Source: JAGVSR01 sp964458265 (lineage in GTDB: Bacteria > Pseudomonadota > Alphaproteobacteria > Rhizobiales > Hyphomicrobiaceae). From it: a DNA stretch of 64,000 nucleotides. The position numbers and the translations under genes were made by a program. The notes beneath the pieces are model-generated. The model was given only the letters and a program-made list of their open reading frames with translations. It was not told the DNA's origin and did no database searches. The stretch lies in assembly GCA_964458265.1 (NCBI GenBank), contig CAYWIF010000016.1, forward strand, positions 4,154 through 68,153. The letters run 5' to 3'. Positions within the stretch are counted from its first letter, which is position 1. Every line of letters starts with the position of its first letter. Positions 25,086 through 33,417 of this stretch are shown piece by piece.

Positions 25086-25835
25086 ATGGCCGGCCACTCA
25101 GCATTCAAGAACATCATGCATAAGAAGGGTAAGGCCGATGCCGCCCGTGCCAAGATGTTCGCCAAGTTCTCCCGCGAAATCACAGTGGCGGCAAAGCTCG
25201 GCAGCCCGGACCCGGCGATGAACCCCCGCCTTCGCCTCGCGATTGCGGATGCCCGCGCGGAAAACATGCCCAAGGACAACATCGAGCGGGCGATCAGAAA
25301 GGCGTCGGGCAGCGATACGGCAAACTATGAGAATGTGCGCTACGAAGGGTACGCGCCGGGGGGCGTCGCGGTCGTCGTCGAGGCGCTGACGGACAACCGC
25401 AACCGGACGGGCGGCGTGGTGCGCTCGGTGTTCACGAAGTATGGCGGCAATCTTGGATCGACGGGCTCGGTCAGCCATATGTTCCAGCACGCCGGTGAGA
25501 TCACCTACTCGGCAGAGGCCGGGTCGGCGGACGCGGTGCTGGAGGCGGCCATCGAGGCCGGCGCGGACGACGCGGTTTCAGACGAGAACGGGCATCTCAT
25601 CACGTGCGCTTTCGATACGCTGGGTACGGTGGCCGCAGCCTTGGAAGATAAGCTCGGAGAAGCGCAAAGCGTTAAATCGGTGTGGAAGCCGAACCTCGCC
25701 ACGGCGGTGGACGAGGATGCGGCGCAGTCGATCCTTAAGCTCATCGCGGCGCTGGAAGACGACGACGACGTGCAGGCCGTCTTTGCCAATTTCGAGATTT
25801 CCGACGAGCTTATGAAGCGGCTGACCGCGGCCTGA
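25086..25835 (+). CDS. yebC: YebC/PmpR-family transcriptional or translational regulator
   Basis: Encodes 249 residues from the ATG at 25086, where the universal start AGHSAFKNIMHKKGKADAARAKMFAKFSREI begins (only part quoted by family knowledge as HSxxxNI..KK...D..R...F). Further signs are NPRLRLAIADARAENMPKDNIERAIRKA and GYAPGGVAVVVEALTDNRNRT. YebC proteins have been described as DNA-binding regulators and, more recently, as helpers of ribosome passage through proline stretches. It heads the ruvC-ruvA operon, the standard order in proteobacteria, 42 bp before ruvC. Confidence 0.95.
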   Translation: MAGHSAFKNIMHKKGKADAARAKMFAKFSREITVAAKLGSPDPAMNPRLRLAIADARAENMPKDNIERAIRKASGSDTANYENVRYEGYAPGGVAVVVEALTDNRNRTGGVVRSVFTKYGGNLGSTGSVSHMFQHAGEITYSAEAGSADAVLEAAIEAGADDAVSDENGHLITCAFDTLGTVAAALEDKLGEAQSVKSVWKPNLATAVDEDAAQSILKLIAALEDDDDVQAVFANFEISDELMKRLTAA

Positions 25836-25877
25836 TCGCGACAGCGGCGAATCAATCGCCGTGGTATGCGTCGGCGC

Positions 25878-26402
25878 ATGACGGGGACGGCGACACGCAT
25901 CCTGGGGCTCGATCCCGGACTGAGGCGCACGGGGTGGGGCATCATCGAGAGCGATGGGGTCCGGCTCACCTATGTCGCGTCGGGCGTGATTACGTCGGAC
26001 GGCGACAATTTTCTGGCCGTCCGTTTGGCCGAACTCTACCAGGGGATCATCGGCGTCATCGCGGCCCACCGGCCAGCCGAGGCGGCGGTGGAAGAGACGT
26101 TCGTCAATGAAAACCCGCGCTCGACACTGAAGCTCGGACAGGCGCGCGGAATGGCGTTGCTGGCGCCGGCCATGAAGGGATTGCCGGTCGCGGAATACAC
26201 GCCGAACCTCATCAAGAAAAGCGTGGTGGGTGCGGGACATGCCGAGAAGCAGCAGATCCAGGCCATGATCGGGTTTCTGCTTCCGCGCGCGAAATTCGAA
26301 AGTGCGGATGAGGCCGATGCCTTGGCGATTGCGATCTGCCATGCGAGCCACCGGGCGTCGCGGGCGCTGGCGGCTCGCGTTGCACGGGAGAGTGCAGGAT
26401 GA
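25878..26402 (+). CDS. ruvC: Crossover junction endodeoxyribonuclease RuvC
   Basis: Encodes 174 residues from ATG 25878 (an ATG at 25866 would add four). Resolves Holliday junctions (EC 3.1.21.10; current number varies). The RNase H-like fold shows the first catalytic Asp in RILGLDPGLRRTGWG, a Glu in EAAVEETFVNENP, and the final acidic cluster SADEADALAIAICHA. Length is typical. The stop overlaps the ruvA start by four bases. In this organism ruvC-ruvA are together but ruvB lies 1.8 kb further on, after four unrelated small genes. Confidence 0.96.
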   Translation: MTGTATRILGLDPGLRRTGWGIIESDGVRLTYVASGVITSDGDNFLAVRLAELYQGIIGVIAAHRPAEAAVEETFVNENPRSTLKLGQARGMALLAPAMKGLPVAEYTPNLIKKSVVGAGHAEKQQIQAMIGFLLPRAKFESADEADALAIAICHASHRASRALAARVARESAG

Positions 26403-27025
26403 TCGGAAAGCTAAAGGGCATCGTGGATGCGATCGGCGAGGCGCATGCGATCATCGACGTCAACGGGGTCGGCTACGAGGTTCAGCTTTCGGCGCGGACA
26501 TTGCGCAATTTGAAGATCGGCGACGAGGCGTCGCTGACCATCGATACGCATGTGCGCGAGGATGCGATCCGGCTCTACGGGTTCACGAGCGAAATCGAGC
26601 GGAGTTGGTTTAGGACGCTGCAGACGGTGCAGGGGGTCGGTTCGAAAGTGGCGCTGGGTGTGCTCGGGGTGCTTTCGACCAACGATCTGGCGAGCGCCAT
26701 CGCGCTTCAGAACTGGGCGGCCGTGGAGCAGGCGCCAGGGGTCGGCAAGAAACTCGCGCAGCGCATCGTGGCCGAGTTGAAAGATAAAGCGCCGGCGTTG
26801 TCGGTTGCGGGGCTCACCATTACCGGGCCGGAGACGGGTGCGGCAGCGAGAGCGGCCATCCCGGTGGAAGGCTTGGCCGCAGCGGAGGCGATCTCGGCGC
26901 TCTCGAACCTCGGGTACAATCCAGGTCAGGCCTCGGCAGCGGTGGCGGTGGGATTGAAGGAGCTGGGATCGGCGGCCGATACGGCACAACTCATCCGCCG
27001 GGGACTGAAGGAATTGTCGCGCTAG
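26399..27025 (+). CDS. ruvA: Holliday junction branch-migration protein RuvA
   Basis: Encodes 208 residues. Tetrameric junction-binding partner of RuvB. The N-terminal OB-fold start MIGKLKGIVDAIGEAHAIIDVNGVGYEV, the first helix-hairpin-helix TLQTVQGVGSKVALGVL and the second APGVGKKLAQRIVAELKDK are all visible, followed by the C-terminal domain ending in ELSR that contacts RuvB. It overlaps ruvC by four bases. The usual neighbour ruvB is displaced downstream. Confidence 0.96.
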   Translation: MIGKLKGIVDAIGEAHAIIDVNGVGYEVQLSARTLRNLKIGDEASLTIDTHVREDAIRLYGFTSEIERSWFRTLQTVQGVGSKVALGVLGVLSTNDLASAIALQNWAAVEQAPGVGKKLAQRIVAELKDKAPALSVAGLTITGPETGAAARAAIPVEGLAAAEAISALSNLGYNPGQASAAVAVGLKELGSAADTAQLIRRGLKELSR

Positions 27026-27043
27026 GCGGATTAGGAGGTTTCC

Positions 27044-27271
27044 ATGCGGCTCGCCACAGTTCTTCTTGGATGCGCCTGGAGCGCGGCCGTGGCCTGGTAC
27101 GGCTGGACGACATTGCCGCAACTGCCGCTCGATGTGAGCGCGTCCGATCCGGCAACGTTGGACGCCCTCAATTCCGCACGGGTCATGCATGGCGCGACGT
27201 TTGCCGCCATCGCATTGGTGCCGGCTGCAGTGCTCGTCTGGCTTGGCGGACGGTTAACGCGAAAAACGTGA
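27044..27271 (+). CDS. Small two-pass membrane protein of unknown function
   Basis: Encodes 75 residues after an excellent AGGAGGTT ribosome site (27031-27038). Two hydrophobic segments are seen, residues 3-20 (LATVLLGCAWSAAVAWYGW) and 48-68 (GATFAAIALVPAAVLVWLGG), with a polar loop between and a basic end (RLTRKT), suggesting both ends in the cytoplasm. It lies 18 bp after ruvA in the same direction and is probably cotranscribed. I do not recognise a family. Confidence 0.7.
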   Translation: MRLATVLLGCAWSAAVAWYGWTTLPQLPLDVSASDPATLDALNSARVMHGATFAAIALVPAAVLVWLGGRLTRKT

Positions 27272-27390
27272 ACCCGCGGAAATTAAGCATTTTTCTGAGG
27301 TAATTTGTTTACGTTCTGGCGATGAAATCCGAAAAAGCGGACTGGGAGTGCGTCCTGCCGCGGATATGCCTTACGTGGAGTTGCGTTGCC

Positions 27391-27759
27391 ATGATCCTGC
27401 GTCCTGTCGCGCCCGCCGGTGCCGCGGTGCAGACCGTCGCCGCACAGGCTATTGATTTCGCCGAGCGCCGGGCCGCCCGGCGCAAAAATGTCGCCACGAA
27501 CGCGCTGATCTTCAGCGAGGATATCGGTACGTCCATCCCGTGCATGGTCCGGGATATTTCAATGACCGGTGCGCGGCTGGAATTGCCGGTGTCGATCGAG
27601 AACCCGCTTGGCGGCCGCGCAAGGCTGCCGGGGACGTTCATGCTCAATCTGCGTCTCGACCGGATGGAAGCCGGCTGTGCGATCGCCTGGCGAAACGGCG
27701 CATTCGTCGGCGTGCGATTTCTTTCGACGCCGCGATCCTACGCACGAAGCGGCAAATAG
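27391..27759 (+). CDS. PilZ domain protein
   Basis: Encodes 122 residues from the ATG at 27391 (alternative ATG at 27322). The PilZ signature is present: an arginine-rich RRAARRKNVATNALI, corresponding to RxxxR, and DISMTGARLEL for D/NxSxxG, both needed for cyclic di-GMP binding. A central RLPGTFMLNLRLDRMEAGCAIAWR fits the beta-barrel, and the end is FVGVRF as in other single-domain PilZ proteins. Such stand-alone PilZ proteins act as c-di-GMP receptors. The position between ruvA and ruvB has no clear functional meaning. Confidence 0.82.
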   Translation: MILRPVAPAGAAVQTVAAQAIDFAERRAARRKNVATNALIFSEDIGTSIPCMVRDISMTGARLELPVSIENPLGGRARLPGTFMLNLRLDRMEAGCAIAWRNGAFVGVRFLSTPRSYARSGK

Positions 27760-27836
27760 GCCGCAGACAGACGCCATAAATCAGCACAACTCCGGTGCCA
27801 GTCAGCGAGCCTGGGTGATCGCGGAGACGTGGAAAC

Positions 27837-28355
27837 GTGGCGGAGACACAGCAGTCGGAGGCGGGCTCTACTCTTTCGTTGTGGCAACGCGCGTGGGCCC
27901 TTGCCAAAGCCGTGCTGCCGACGGTGCTGATCTTCCTGATCGTCGGCCCCTTGGCCGGATATTTCGCGATCATGGTGCCCATTGCGTTGACGGCTTTCGA
28001 GGGCGCGAATGGCCTGGTCGAGGGCGTTCTGGGTGTCATCGCGTTGCTGCCGCTCGGCGGGCTGTTCGCTTACATGCTCGGCTACGTGCCGGCACTCGTG
28101 ACGGGTTTGGCCGTTGCCGTTGCCGACTGCCTGTTCGATTTCGGACAATACCGGACACCGGTTGCCATCCTCATGGGCGCGTTCATCACGCTGGCGTTGT
28201 TTCAATCCGCTGCCGGCTTGGACGAACCCCCCGCCAACGCCGAAAGTTTCGGCTTCATCGCCGGCGCGACCGGGGCTTTTGCGGCGGGTATCTGTGCGAT
28301 GGTCGCGCCGCGCCGAGTGCCGCAATTCATGTCTCGACAGACAATGGGATCTTGA
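27837..28355 (+). CDS. Membrane protein of unknown function, tandem paralog 1
   Basis: Encodes 172 residues from GTG. Four hydrophobic segments follow a short polar N-terminus. The pattern AKAVLPTVLIFLIVGPLAGYFA near residues 23-44 and AAGICAMVAPRRVPQF near the C-terminus recur in the next gene (TAVAPTVLVFLMVGPLAGYFAF and AAAICAMLAPRRVP), so the two are tandem duplicates. A DUF5413-like assignment is possible but not certain. A start with the GTG at 27837 is suggested by GGAGACGTGGAAACGTGG. Neighbours are a PilZ gene and its own paralog. Function unknown. Confidence 0.72.
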   Translation: MAETQQSEAGSTLSLWQRAWALAKAVLPTVLIFLIVGPLAGYFAIMVPIALTAFEGANGLVEGVLGVIALLPLGGLFAYMLGYVPALVTGLAVAVADCLFDFGQYRTPVAILMGAFITLALFQSAAGLDEPPANAESFGFIAGATGAFAAGICAMVAPRRVPQFMSRQTMGS

Positions 28356-28365
28356 GGATCGCGCG

Positions 28366-28806
28366 ATGTCCTGGCCAAGGATGACAGCGCTCGCGACGGC
28401 GGTGGCGCCGACGGTTTTAGTTTTCTTGATGGTGGGTCCGCTGGCTGGATATTTCGCTTTTATGGCTCCCTCAGAATGGCTTGCGCAACCGGAAGGCTTT
28501 CTTCGGCGCTTTGCCGGTCTCATCCCGATCGGCATTACTTTCACGTATTTCGTGGGTTCTGGCCCCGCCTTGCTCACAGGGCTGGCCGTTGCCGCTGCCG
28601 ACCTCACCACCGACCTTAAGGGGTACCGCCCATTCGTTGCGAGTGCAGTCGGCGCGGCGATCACGCTTATTGTTTTTCGCAATGAAATTGCGGGCGAGGC
28701 GGACGGAGCGCTCAAATATGGGGGTTTGGCACTGGCAGGAGCCGTCGCAGCAGCCATCTGTGCCATGCTCGCGCCGCGCCGTGTGCCCTTGGACCGTGCA
28801 ACTTGA
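28366..28806 (+). CDS. Membrane protein of unknown function, tandem paralog 2
   Basis: Encodes 146 residues from the ATG at 28366, 10 bp after the first paralog. Four hydrophobic segments; shared motifs with its neighbour are APTVLVFLMVGPLAGYF, GSGPALLTGLAVAAAD and CAMLAPRRVP. The second copy lacks the longer hydrophilic N-terminus. Together they look like an internal duplication that has diverged to perhaps 40 percent identity by eye. It ends 31 bp before ruvB and may be cotranscribed with it. Confidence 0.72.
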   Translation: MSWPRMTALATAVAPTVLVFLMVGPLAGYFAFMAPSEWLAQPEGFLRRFAGLIPIGITFTYFVGSGPALLTGLAVAAADLTTDLKGYRPFVASAVGAAITLIVFRNEIAGEADGALKYGGLALAGAVAAAICAMLAPRRVPLDRAT

Positions 28807-28837
28807 CGGTCCCGGCGAATAGCGCCACGAACAAAAC

Positions 28838-29881
28838 ATGACCGATCGCCTGATCTCCTCAGTCAAACGCGAAGCCGATGCCTTCGAGGCTTCGATCCGT
28901 CCGCAGTCGCTCGACGAATTCATCGGGCAGGAGCAGGCGCGCGCGAACCTGAAGGTGTTCATTCAAGCGGCGAAGGCGCGGGGTGACGCGCTCGATCATG
29001 TGCTTTTTGCTGGTCCGCCGGGCCTGGGCAAGACCACGCTGGCGCAGATCATGGCGAAGGAGTTGGGTGTCGGGTTTCGCGCGACATCGGGACCGGTGAT
29101 TTCGAAGGCTGGCGATCTGGCGGCGCTGTTGACGAACCTTGAGGAGCGCGACGTGCTCTTCATCGACGAAATTCACCGGCTCAATCCGGCGATCGAAGAG
29201 ATTCTCTATCCGGCGATGGAAGATTTCAAGCTGGACCTCATCATCGGCGAGGGACCGGCGGCGCGCTCGGTGCAGATCGACCTTGCCAAGTTCACGCTGG
29301 TGGGCGCGACGACGCGGGCAGGCCTTTTGACCACACCGCTGCGCGACCGGTTCGGCATACCGGTTCGGCTCAATTTTTACACCAACGAAGAGTTGGAACT
29401 TGTCGTGACACGCGGGGCGCGGGTGCTCGGTGCGCCGATGCGTGCGGATGGAGCGCGCGAGATCGCGCGGCGGGCGCGGGGCACGCCGCGGATCGCCGGG
29501 CGGCTCTTGCGCCGGGTGCGCGACTTCGCGGCGGTGGCCGGCGTCGAGACGATCGATGCGGGCATCGCCGATACGGCCTTGCGGGCGCTTGAGGTCGACA
29601 GCGAAGGGCTCGATGCGCTCGATCACCGGTATCTGACGTGCATTGCCAAGAACTATGAGGGTGGGCCCGTGGGGGTGGAGACGCTGGCCGCGGCACTGTC
29701 GGAACCGCGCGATGCGATTGAGGAAATCGTCGAGCCGTATCTGCTGCAACAGGGGTTCGTGGGGCGCACGCCGCGCGGCCGCGTGATCACGCTGAAGGCG
29801 TGGCGGCATTTGGGATTGGCGGGGCCGGCGCGCAGCGGGGCGCCTGATCTTTTCGAAGATGGCGGGGTGGACGACGCGTGA
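28838..29881 (+). CDS. ruvB: Holliday junction branch-migration helicase RuvB
   Basis: Encodes 347 residues. AAA+ motor that, with RuvA, drives branch migration. Start RPQSLDEFIGQEQARANLKVFI, Walker A FAGPPGLGKTTLAQIMAKE near residues 55-73, Walker B VLFIDEIHRLNP near 103-114, and ATTRAGLLTTPLRDRFG with the sensor and arginine finger are all in place; the winged-helix C-terminus ends PRGRVITLKAWRHLGL. Length is standard. It is followed by a phosphoesterase gene overlapping by four bases and not by the usual close ruvA, which lies 1.8 kb upstream. Confidence 0.97.
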   Translation: MTDRLISSVKREADAFEASIRPQSLDEFIGQEQARANLKVFIQAAKARGDALDHVLFAGPPGLGKTTLAQIMAKELGVGFRATSGPVISKAGDLAALLTNLEERDVLFIDEIHRLNPAIEEILYPAMEDFKLDLIIGEGPAARSVQIDLAKFTLVGATTRAGLLTTPLRDRFGIPVRLNFYTNEELELVVTRGARVLGAPMRADGAREIARRARGTPRIAGRLLRRVRDFAAVAGVETIDAGIADTALRALEVDSEGLDALDHRYLTCIAKNYEGGPVGVETLAAALSEPRDAIEEIVEPYLLQQGFVGRTPRGRVITLKAWRHLGLAGPARSGAPDLFEDGGVDDA

Positions 29882-30789
29882 TGTCGCGGCGGACATTTCT
29901 GCGCGGGCTTGGCGTGGCCGTCGGCAGCGGCATGGGCCTTGCCGGGTATGCGTTCGGCTATGAGCCGATGTTCAGGCTGGCGGTGACGCGCTATGCGGTT
30001 ACGCCTCAGAATTGGCCGCGCGGTTTCAAGCTGAAGCTCGCGCTCGTCGCGGACGTGCATGCCTGCGAGCCGACGATGACTGTGGCCCGCATGGAGGAGA
30101 TCGTTGCCACCGCCAATGGGCTCGGTGCGGATGCAATTTTGCTGCTCGGAGATTACGAAGCCAGCCATAGACTGATGCAGCGGCCGCTGGCGCCGGACGA
30201 GTGGGCGCCGGTGCTGGCGCAGTTGAAAGCGCCGCTGGGTGCGCACGCGATCCTCGGCAATCACGATTACTGGGATGATCCGGACGCGCAGAGGGGCCGC
30301 AAACGGCCAGTGCGGGGACGGGTTGCACTGGAGAAGGCCGGTGTCCCCGTCTACGAGAACGACGCCGTGCGATTGGTCAAAGAGGGCCAGGCATTCTGGC
30401 TGGCGGGACTTGCGGACCAGATCGCCTATATCACGGGCGTCAAGAACGGCCGCATGATCTTTGAAGGTCTCGACGATCTGGATGGCACGCTCGGGCAAGT
30501 GACGGACGACGCGCCGGTGATCCTGATGGCACACGAACCCGACATTTTTCCCAAGGTGCCAGCCCGCGTGGCGCTCACGGTGTCGGGTCACACGCACGGC
30601 GGGCAGGTGCGGCTGTTCGGGTGGTCGCCGATTGTTCCGTCGGAGTTCGGCAATCGTTATGCGTATGGGCACGTTGTCGAGGACGCGCGTCATCTGATCG
30701 TGTCGGGCGGACTTGGGTGTTCGATCCTTCCCGTCCGGTTCGGCGTGCCGCCTGAGATCGTGGTCGTCGAACTGGGAGGCGACGCGTGA
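29878..30789 (+). CDS. Tat-exported metallophosphoesterase (YaeI-like)
   Basis: Encodes 303 residues. The N-terminus SRRTFLRGLGVAVGSGMGLAGYAFG is a twin-arginine signal (SRRxFLxG). Metal-binding motifs follow in order: LVADVHACEP, LLLGDYEA, ILGNHDYWDDP, VLMAHEPD and VSGHTHGGQVRL. The family cleaves phosphomonoesters or diesters; the E. coli relative YaeI can act on lipid-A-like pyrophosphates, but the substrate here is unknown. It overlaps ruvB by four bases and the ybgC start by four, giving one operon that runs into the Tol system. Confidence 0.88.
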   Translation: MMSRRTFLRGLGVAVGSGMGLAGYAFGYEPMFRLAVTRYAVTPQNWPRGFKLKLALVADVHACEPTMTVARMEEIVATANGLGADAILLLGDYEASHRLMQRPLAPDEWAPVLAQLKAPLGAHAILGNHDYWDDPDAQRGRKRPVRGRVALEKAGVPVYENDAVRLVKEGQAFWLAGLADQIAYITGVKNGRMIFEGLDDLDGTLGQVTDDAPVILMAHEPDIFPKVPARVALTVSGHTHGGQVRLFGWSPIVPSEFGNRYAYGHVVEDARHLIVSGGLGCSILPVRFGVPPEIVVVELGGDA

Positions 30790-31274
30790 CGCAAACTCAA
30801 TCCTGGCCCGATCTTTCGGGACGGCTCGTGGAGGATGCCTCCGGCCGGTGGCATGTGCTGCCCGTGCGGGTCTATTTCGAGGATACGGACGCGGGCGGCA
30901 TCGCGTATCACGCCTCCTACATCCGGTGGTGCGAGCGGGGGCGGACGGATTTCCTACGGCTTTTGGGGACGGACTCGCGGCGGCTGATCGACGGGTCGGA
31001 TAGTCATGAACCGGCCGCGTTCGTGGTTCGGCGCATGAATTGCGAGTTCCTGCGGCCGTCACGGATGGACGACGTTCTGGAAGTCGAAACCCGCGTCAAA
31101 GCGCTCGGCGGGGCCAGCGTTACACTCATTCAGACTGTAAATAACGCCGGCCGCGCCGTGTTCGAGGCGGAGGTGACGGTTGTGCTCGTTGCCGTGTCGG
31201 GCAAGCCGTTGCGGCTATCGAGTGCCATCAGAACAGGGTTCAGCGGCGGAGATGGCGGCGCGTCTGGACAATAG
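30786..31274 (+). CDS. ybgC: Tol-Pal system-associated acyl-CoA thioesterase YbgC
   Basis: Encodes 162 residues, GTG start overlapping the phosphoesterase stop. Hot-dog thioesterase with the catalytic Asp in VYFEDTDAGGIAYHASYIRWCERGRTDFLR and a family pattern EFLRPSRMDDVLEVETRV. YbgC hydrolyses acyl-CoA and is linked with phospholipid supply; it is regularly the first gene of the tol-pal cluster. Here tolQ starts about 960 bp later, after a carbonic anhydrase gene, so the usual immediate junction has been interrupted. Confidence 0.92.
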   Translation: MTQTQSWPDLSGRLVEDASGRWHVLPVRVYFEDTDAGGIAYHASYIRWCERGRTDFLRLLGTDSRRLIDGSDSHEPAAFVVRRMNCEFLRPSRMDDVLEVETRVKALGGASVTLIQTVNNAGRAVFEAEVTVVLVAVSGKPLRLSSAIRTGFSGGDGGASGQ

Positions 31275-31326
31275 TGCGATCACCGCCGAAACTGGTGGCT
31301 TGTAGGCTTGCGTACCTGGGGTGGCC

Positions 31327-31989
31327 ATGACGACCCAAATCGACGAAAACGGCATCGATCTCGATATCAAGGATGCGATGGAGGGGTACCAGCGCTTCCG
31401 GCTGATGTTCGACCGGGACAAAGCCTTCTACGCAAGGCTCGCCCAATCAAGGCAAAAGCCGAAGCTGCTGTGGATCGGATGTTGCGACAGCCGCGTGGTG
31501 CCGTCGCAGATCACGTCGGCGGACCCCGGCGAACTTTTCGAAATTCGCAACATCGCGAACTGCGTGCCGCCGGCGGGGGCCGACGAGGACTCGGTGGGCG
31601 CCGCGATCGAATATGCGCTGGGTCACCTCGGGATCGACGACATCGTCGTGTGCGGGCATACCGGCTGCGGGGGAATTCAGGCCTTGATGGAACCCATCCC
31701 GCCGGGTGAGGAGGCGCATCTCGGGCGATGGGTCGACTTCACCCGTCCGGCGCATGACCTCGTGCAAGCCGCGGGAATCGATGCCGACAACCGGCTGATG
31801 GCGACGATTGCCGCGCACATCCAGTTTCAACTCGATAACCTGATGACGTACGACATCGTGCGCAGAGGTGTCGAAGAGGGCCGCGTCGGCCTGCACGGCT
31901 GGCTGTACGACATGGAGACCGGCGAGGTCGTGATCTACGACCGGAGCAACGGCGAATGGCGGGAATTGTTGGCCGAAGCGGCAGAATAG
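31327..31989 (+). CDS. can: Beta-class carbonic anhydrase
   Basis: Encodes 220 residues from the ATG at 31327 (a GTG at 31321 is possible). Zinc site signatures are LWIGCCDSRVVPSQI (Cys, Asp, Arg) and VCGHTGCGGIQAL (His and Cys). The middle DPGELFEIRNIANCVPP is also typical of the beta class. It reversibly hydrates CO2 (EC 4.2.1.1), useful for bicarbonate-dependent carboxylases. The intergenic gap to ybgC is 52 bp. Its position between ybgC and tolQ is unusual and suggests it was inserted in this lineage. Confidence 0.94.
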   Translation: MTTQIDENGIDLDIKDAMEGYQRFRLMFDRDKAFYARLAQSRQKPKLLWIGCCDSRVVPSQITSADPGELFEIRNIANCVPPAGADEDSVGAAIEYALGHLGIDDIVVCGHTGCGGIQALMEPIPPGEEAHLGRWVDFTRPAHDLVQAAGIDADNRLMATIAAHIQFQLDNLMTYDIVRRGVEEGRVGLHGWLYDMETGEVVIYDRSNGEWRELLAEAAE

Positions 31990-32237
31990 CCGCCATCGCG
32001 CGGGCAAATTTCTCCGCAAAACCATGATCGGCAACGCCGAATCGGCTTACGCCAGTTTTGGGCCAAGCCTCTGTTTTGTCATATTGCGCGGCAACATGCG
32101 TGCTGTCGGTATCGGGGGATACGGGGCAAGCCTCTCGTGTGCGTGGCATTCAAAGTCCCGGCGCCCGGTGACGTGACCGGTTCACGCGACGAAGACACTG
32201 GCTCTCCCTCAACGGATCCTCGAACGGCGGAAGACCC

Positions 32238-32951
32238 ATGAATCCCACGGATGTCGCGCAGGCGACCCTCCCGGCCGCAACGCCGGGCGTATCCTTTTAC
32301 GAGCTGTTCATCCATGCATCGCTGACGGTGCAGATCGTGATGACGGCGCTATTCATTGCATCGATCTGGTCGTGGGCGATCATCGTCGAAAAGCTTTTCG
32401 CGTTCCGCCGTGCACGCCTGGAAGCGGACCGCTTTGAACAAACTTTCTGGTCGGGGCAGTCGCTGGACGAACTCTACAACCAGTTGTCGCGCTCCCCGAC
32501 CATTTCGATGGCGGCGTTGTTCGTGGCGGCGATGCGCGAGTGGAAGCGTTCGGTGGAAGGCAACATCCGGGCGATGGGCGGCATCCAGATGCGCGTGGAA
32601 AAGGTCATGGACGTTACCATCAGCCGCGAGATGGAGCGCCTTGACCGGCGGCTTCTGTTTCTTGCGACTGTCGGCTCGACAGCACCGTTCGTCGGACTGT
32701 TCGGGACCGTGTGGGGCATCATGGTCAGCTTCCAGGCGATCGCCGTTTCGAAGAATACCAACCTTGCGGTGGTGGCGCCCGGCATTGCGGAAGCTTTGTT
32801 TGCGACGGCGCTCGGCCTGCTGGCGGCCATTCCGGCGGTGGTCTTCTACAACAAGTTCTCCGCCGACAGCGCCGCGATCAGCCAGCGGCTCGAAACGTTC
32901 GCGGACGAGTTTTCGGCCATAGTATCCCGCCAGATCGACGTCAGGAGCTAG
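32238..32951 (+). CDS. tolQ: Tol-Pal system protein TolQ
   Basis: Encodes 237 residues with three membrane segments (near 26-46, 133-153 and 175-195). It is the MotA/ExbB-type proton channel partner of TolR and TolA, energising outer-membrane constriction during division. Characteristic stretches are FYELFIHASLTVQIVM and LATVGSTAPFVGLFGTVWGIM and GIAEALFATALGLLAAIPAVVFYNKF. It heads the tolQRAB operon, 6 bp before tolR; a 248-bp intergenic region upstream must hold the promoter. Confidence 0.96.
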   Translation: MNPTDVAQATLPAATPGVSFYELFIHASLTVQIVMTALFIASIWSWAIIVEKLFAFRRARLEADRFEQTFWSGQSLDELYNQLSRSPTISMAALFVAAMREWKRSVEGNIRAMGGIQMRVEKVMDVTISREMERLDRRLLFLATVGSTAPFVGLFGTVWGIMVSFQAIAVSKNTNLAVVAPGIAEALFATALGLLAAIPAVVFYNKFSADSAAISQRLETFADEFSAIVSRQIDVRS

Positions 32952-32957
32952 GCAGCC

Positions 32958-33410
32958 ATGGGCGCCAGCATGAATGTGAACAACGGCGGGGGCGGCACGC
33001 GCCGCCGTCGCCGGGGCCGCAAGGCGCCGATGAGCGAAATCAACATCACGCCGATGGTCGACGTGATGCTGGTTCTGCTCATCATCTTCATGGTGGCGGC
33101 ACCCATGCTGACGGTCGGCGTGCCCATCGAACTGCCGCAGTCGCAAGGCAAACAATTGGAAAGTTCCAAGGAGCCGTTGACGATTTCCGTATCCGGCAAC
33201 GGCGAGACGTTCATCGGGGAGACCAAGGTTCCGCTGGCCGAAATTGCCGAGAAGCTGAAGGCCATCGCGAAGAACGGGGTGGATGAACAGATCTACGTGC
33301 GCGGCGACAAAGGCATCGATTACGGCACGGTGATGAGGGTGATGGGCCGCATCAGCGCAGGCGGCTTCAAGAAGGTTTCGCTTGTGACGGAAGTCGAAGA
33401 CGGAGGCTAG
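32958..33410 (+). CDS. tolR: Tol-Pal system protein TolR
   Basis: Encodes 150 residues of the ExbD/TolR family: a basic N-terminus with a Gly/Arg-rich stretch (GGGGTRRRRRGRKAPMSEINITPMVDVML), one membrane helix that carries the proton-relaying Asp (in MVDVMLVLLIIFMVAAP), then a periplasmic domain. The arginine-rich leader before the helix is longer than in E. coli, typical for alphaproteobacteria. Seven bases separate it from tolA. Confidence 0.95.
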   Translation: MGASMNVNNGGGGTRRRRRGRKAPMSEINITPMVDVMLVLLIIFMVAAPMLTVGVPIELPQSQGKQLESSKEPLTISVSGNGETFIGETKVPLAEIAEKLKAIAKNGVDEQIYVRGDKGIDYGTVMRVMGRISAGGFKKVSLVTEVEDGG

Positions 33411-33417
33411 CCTAACG

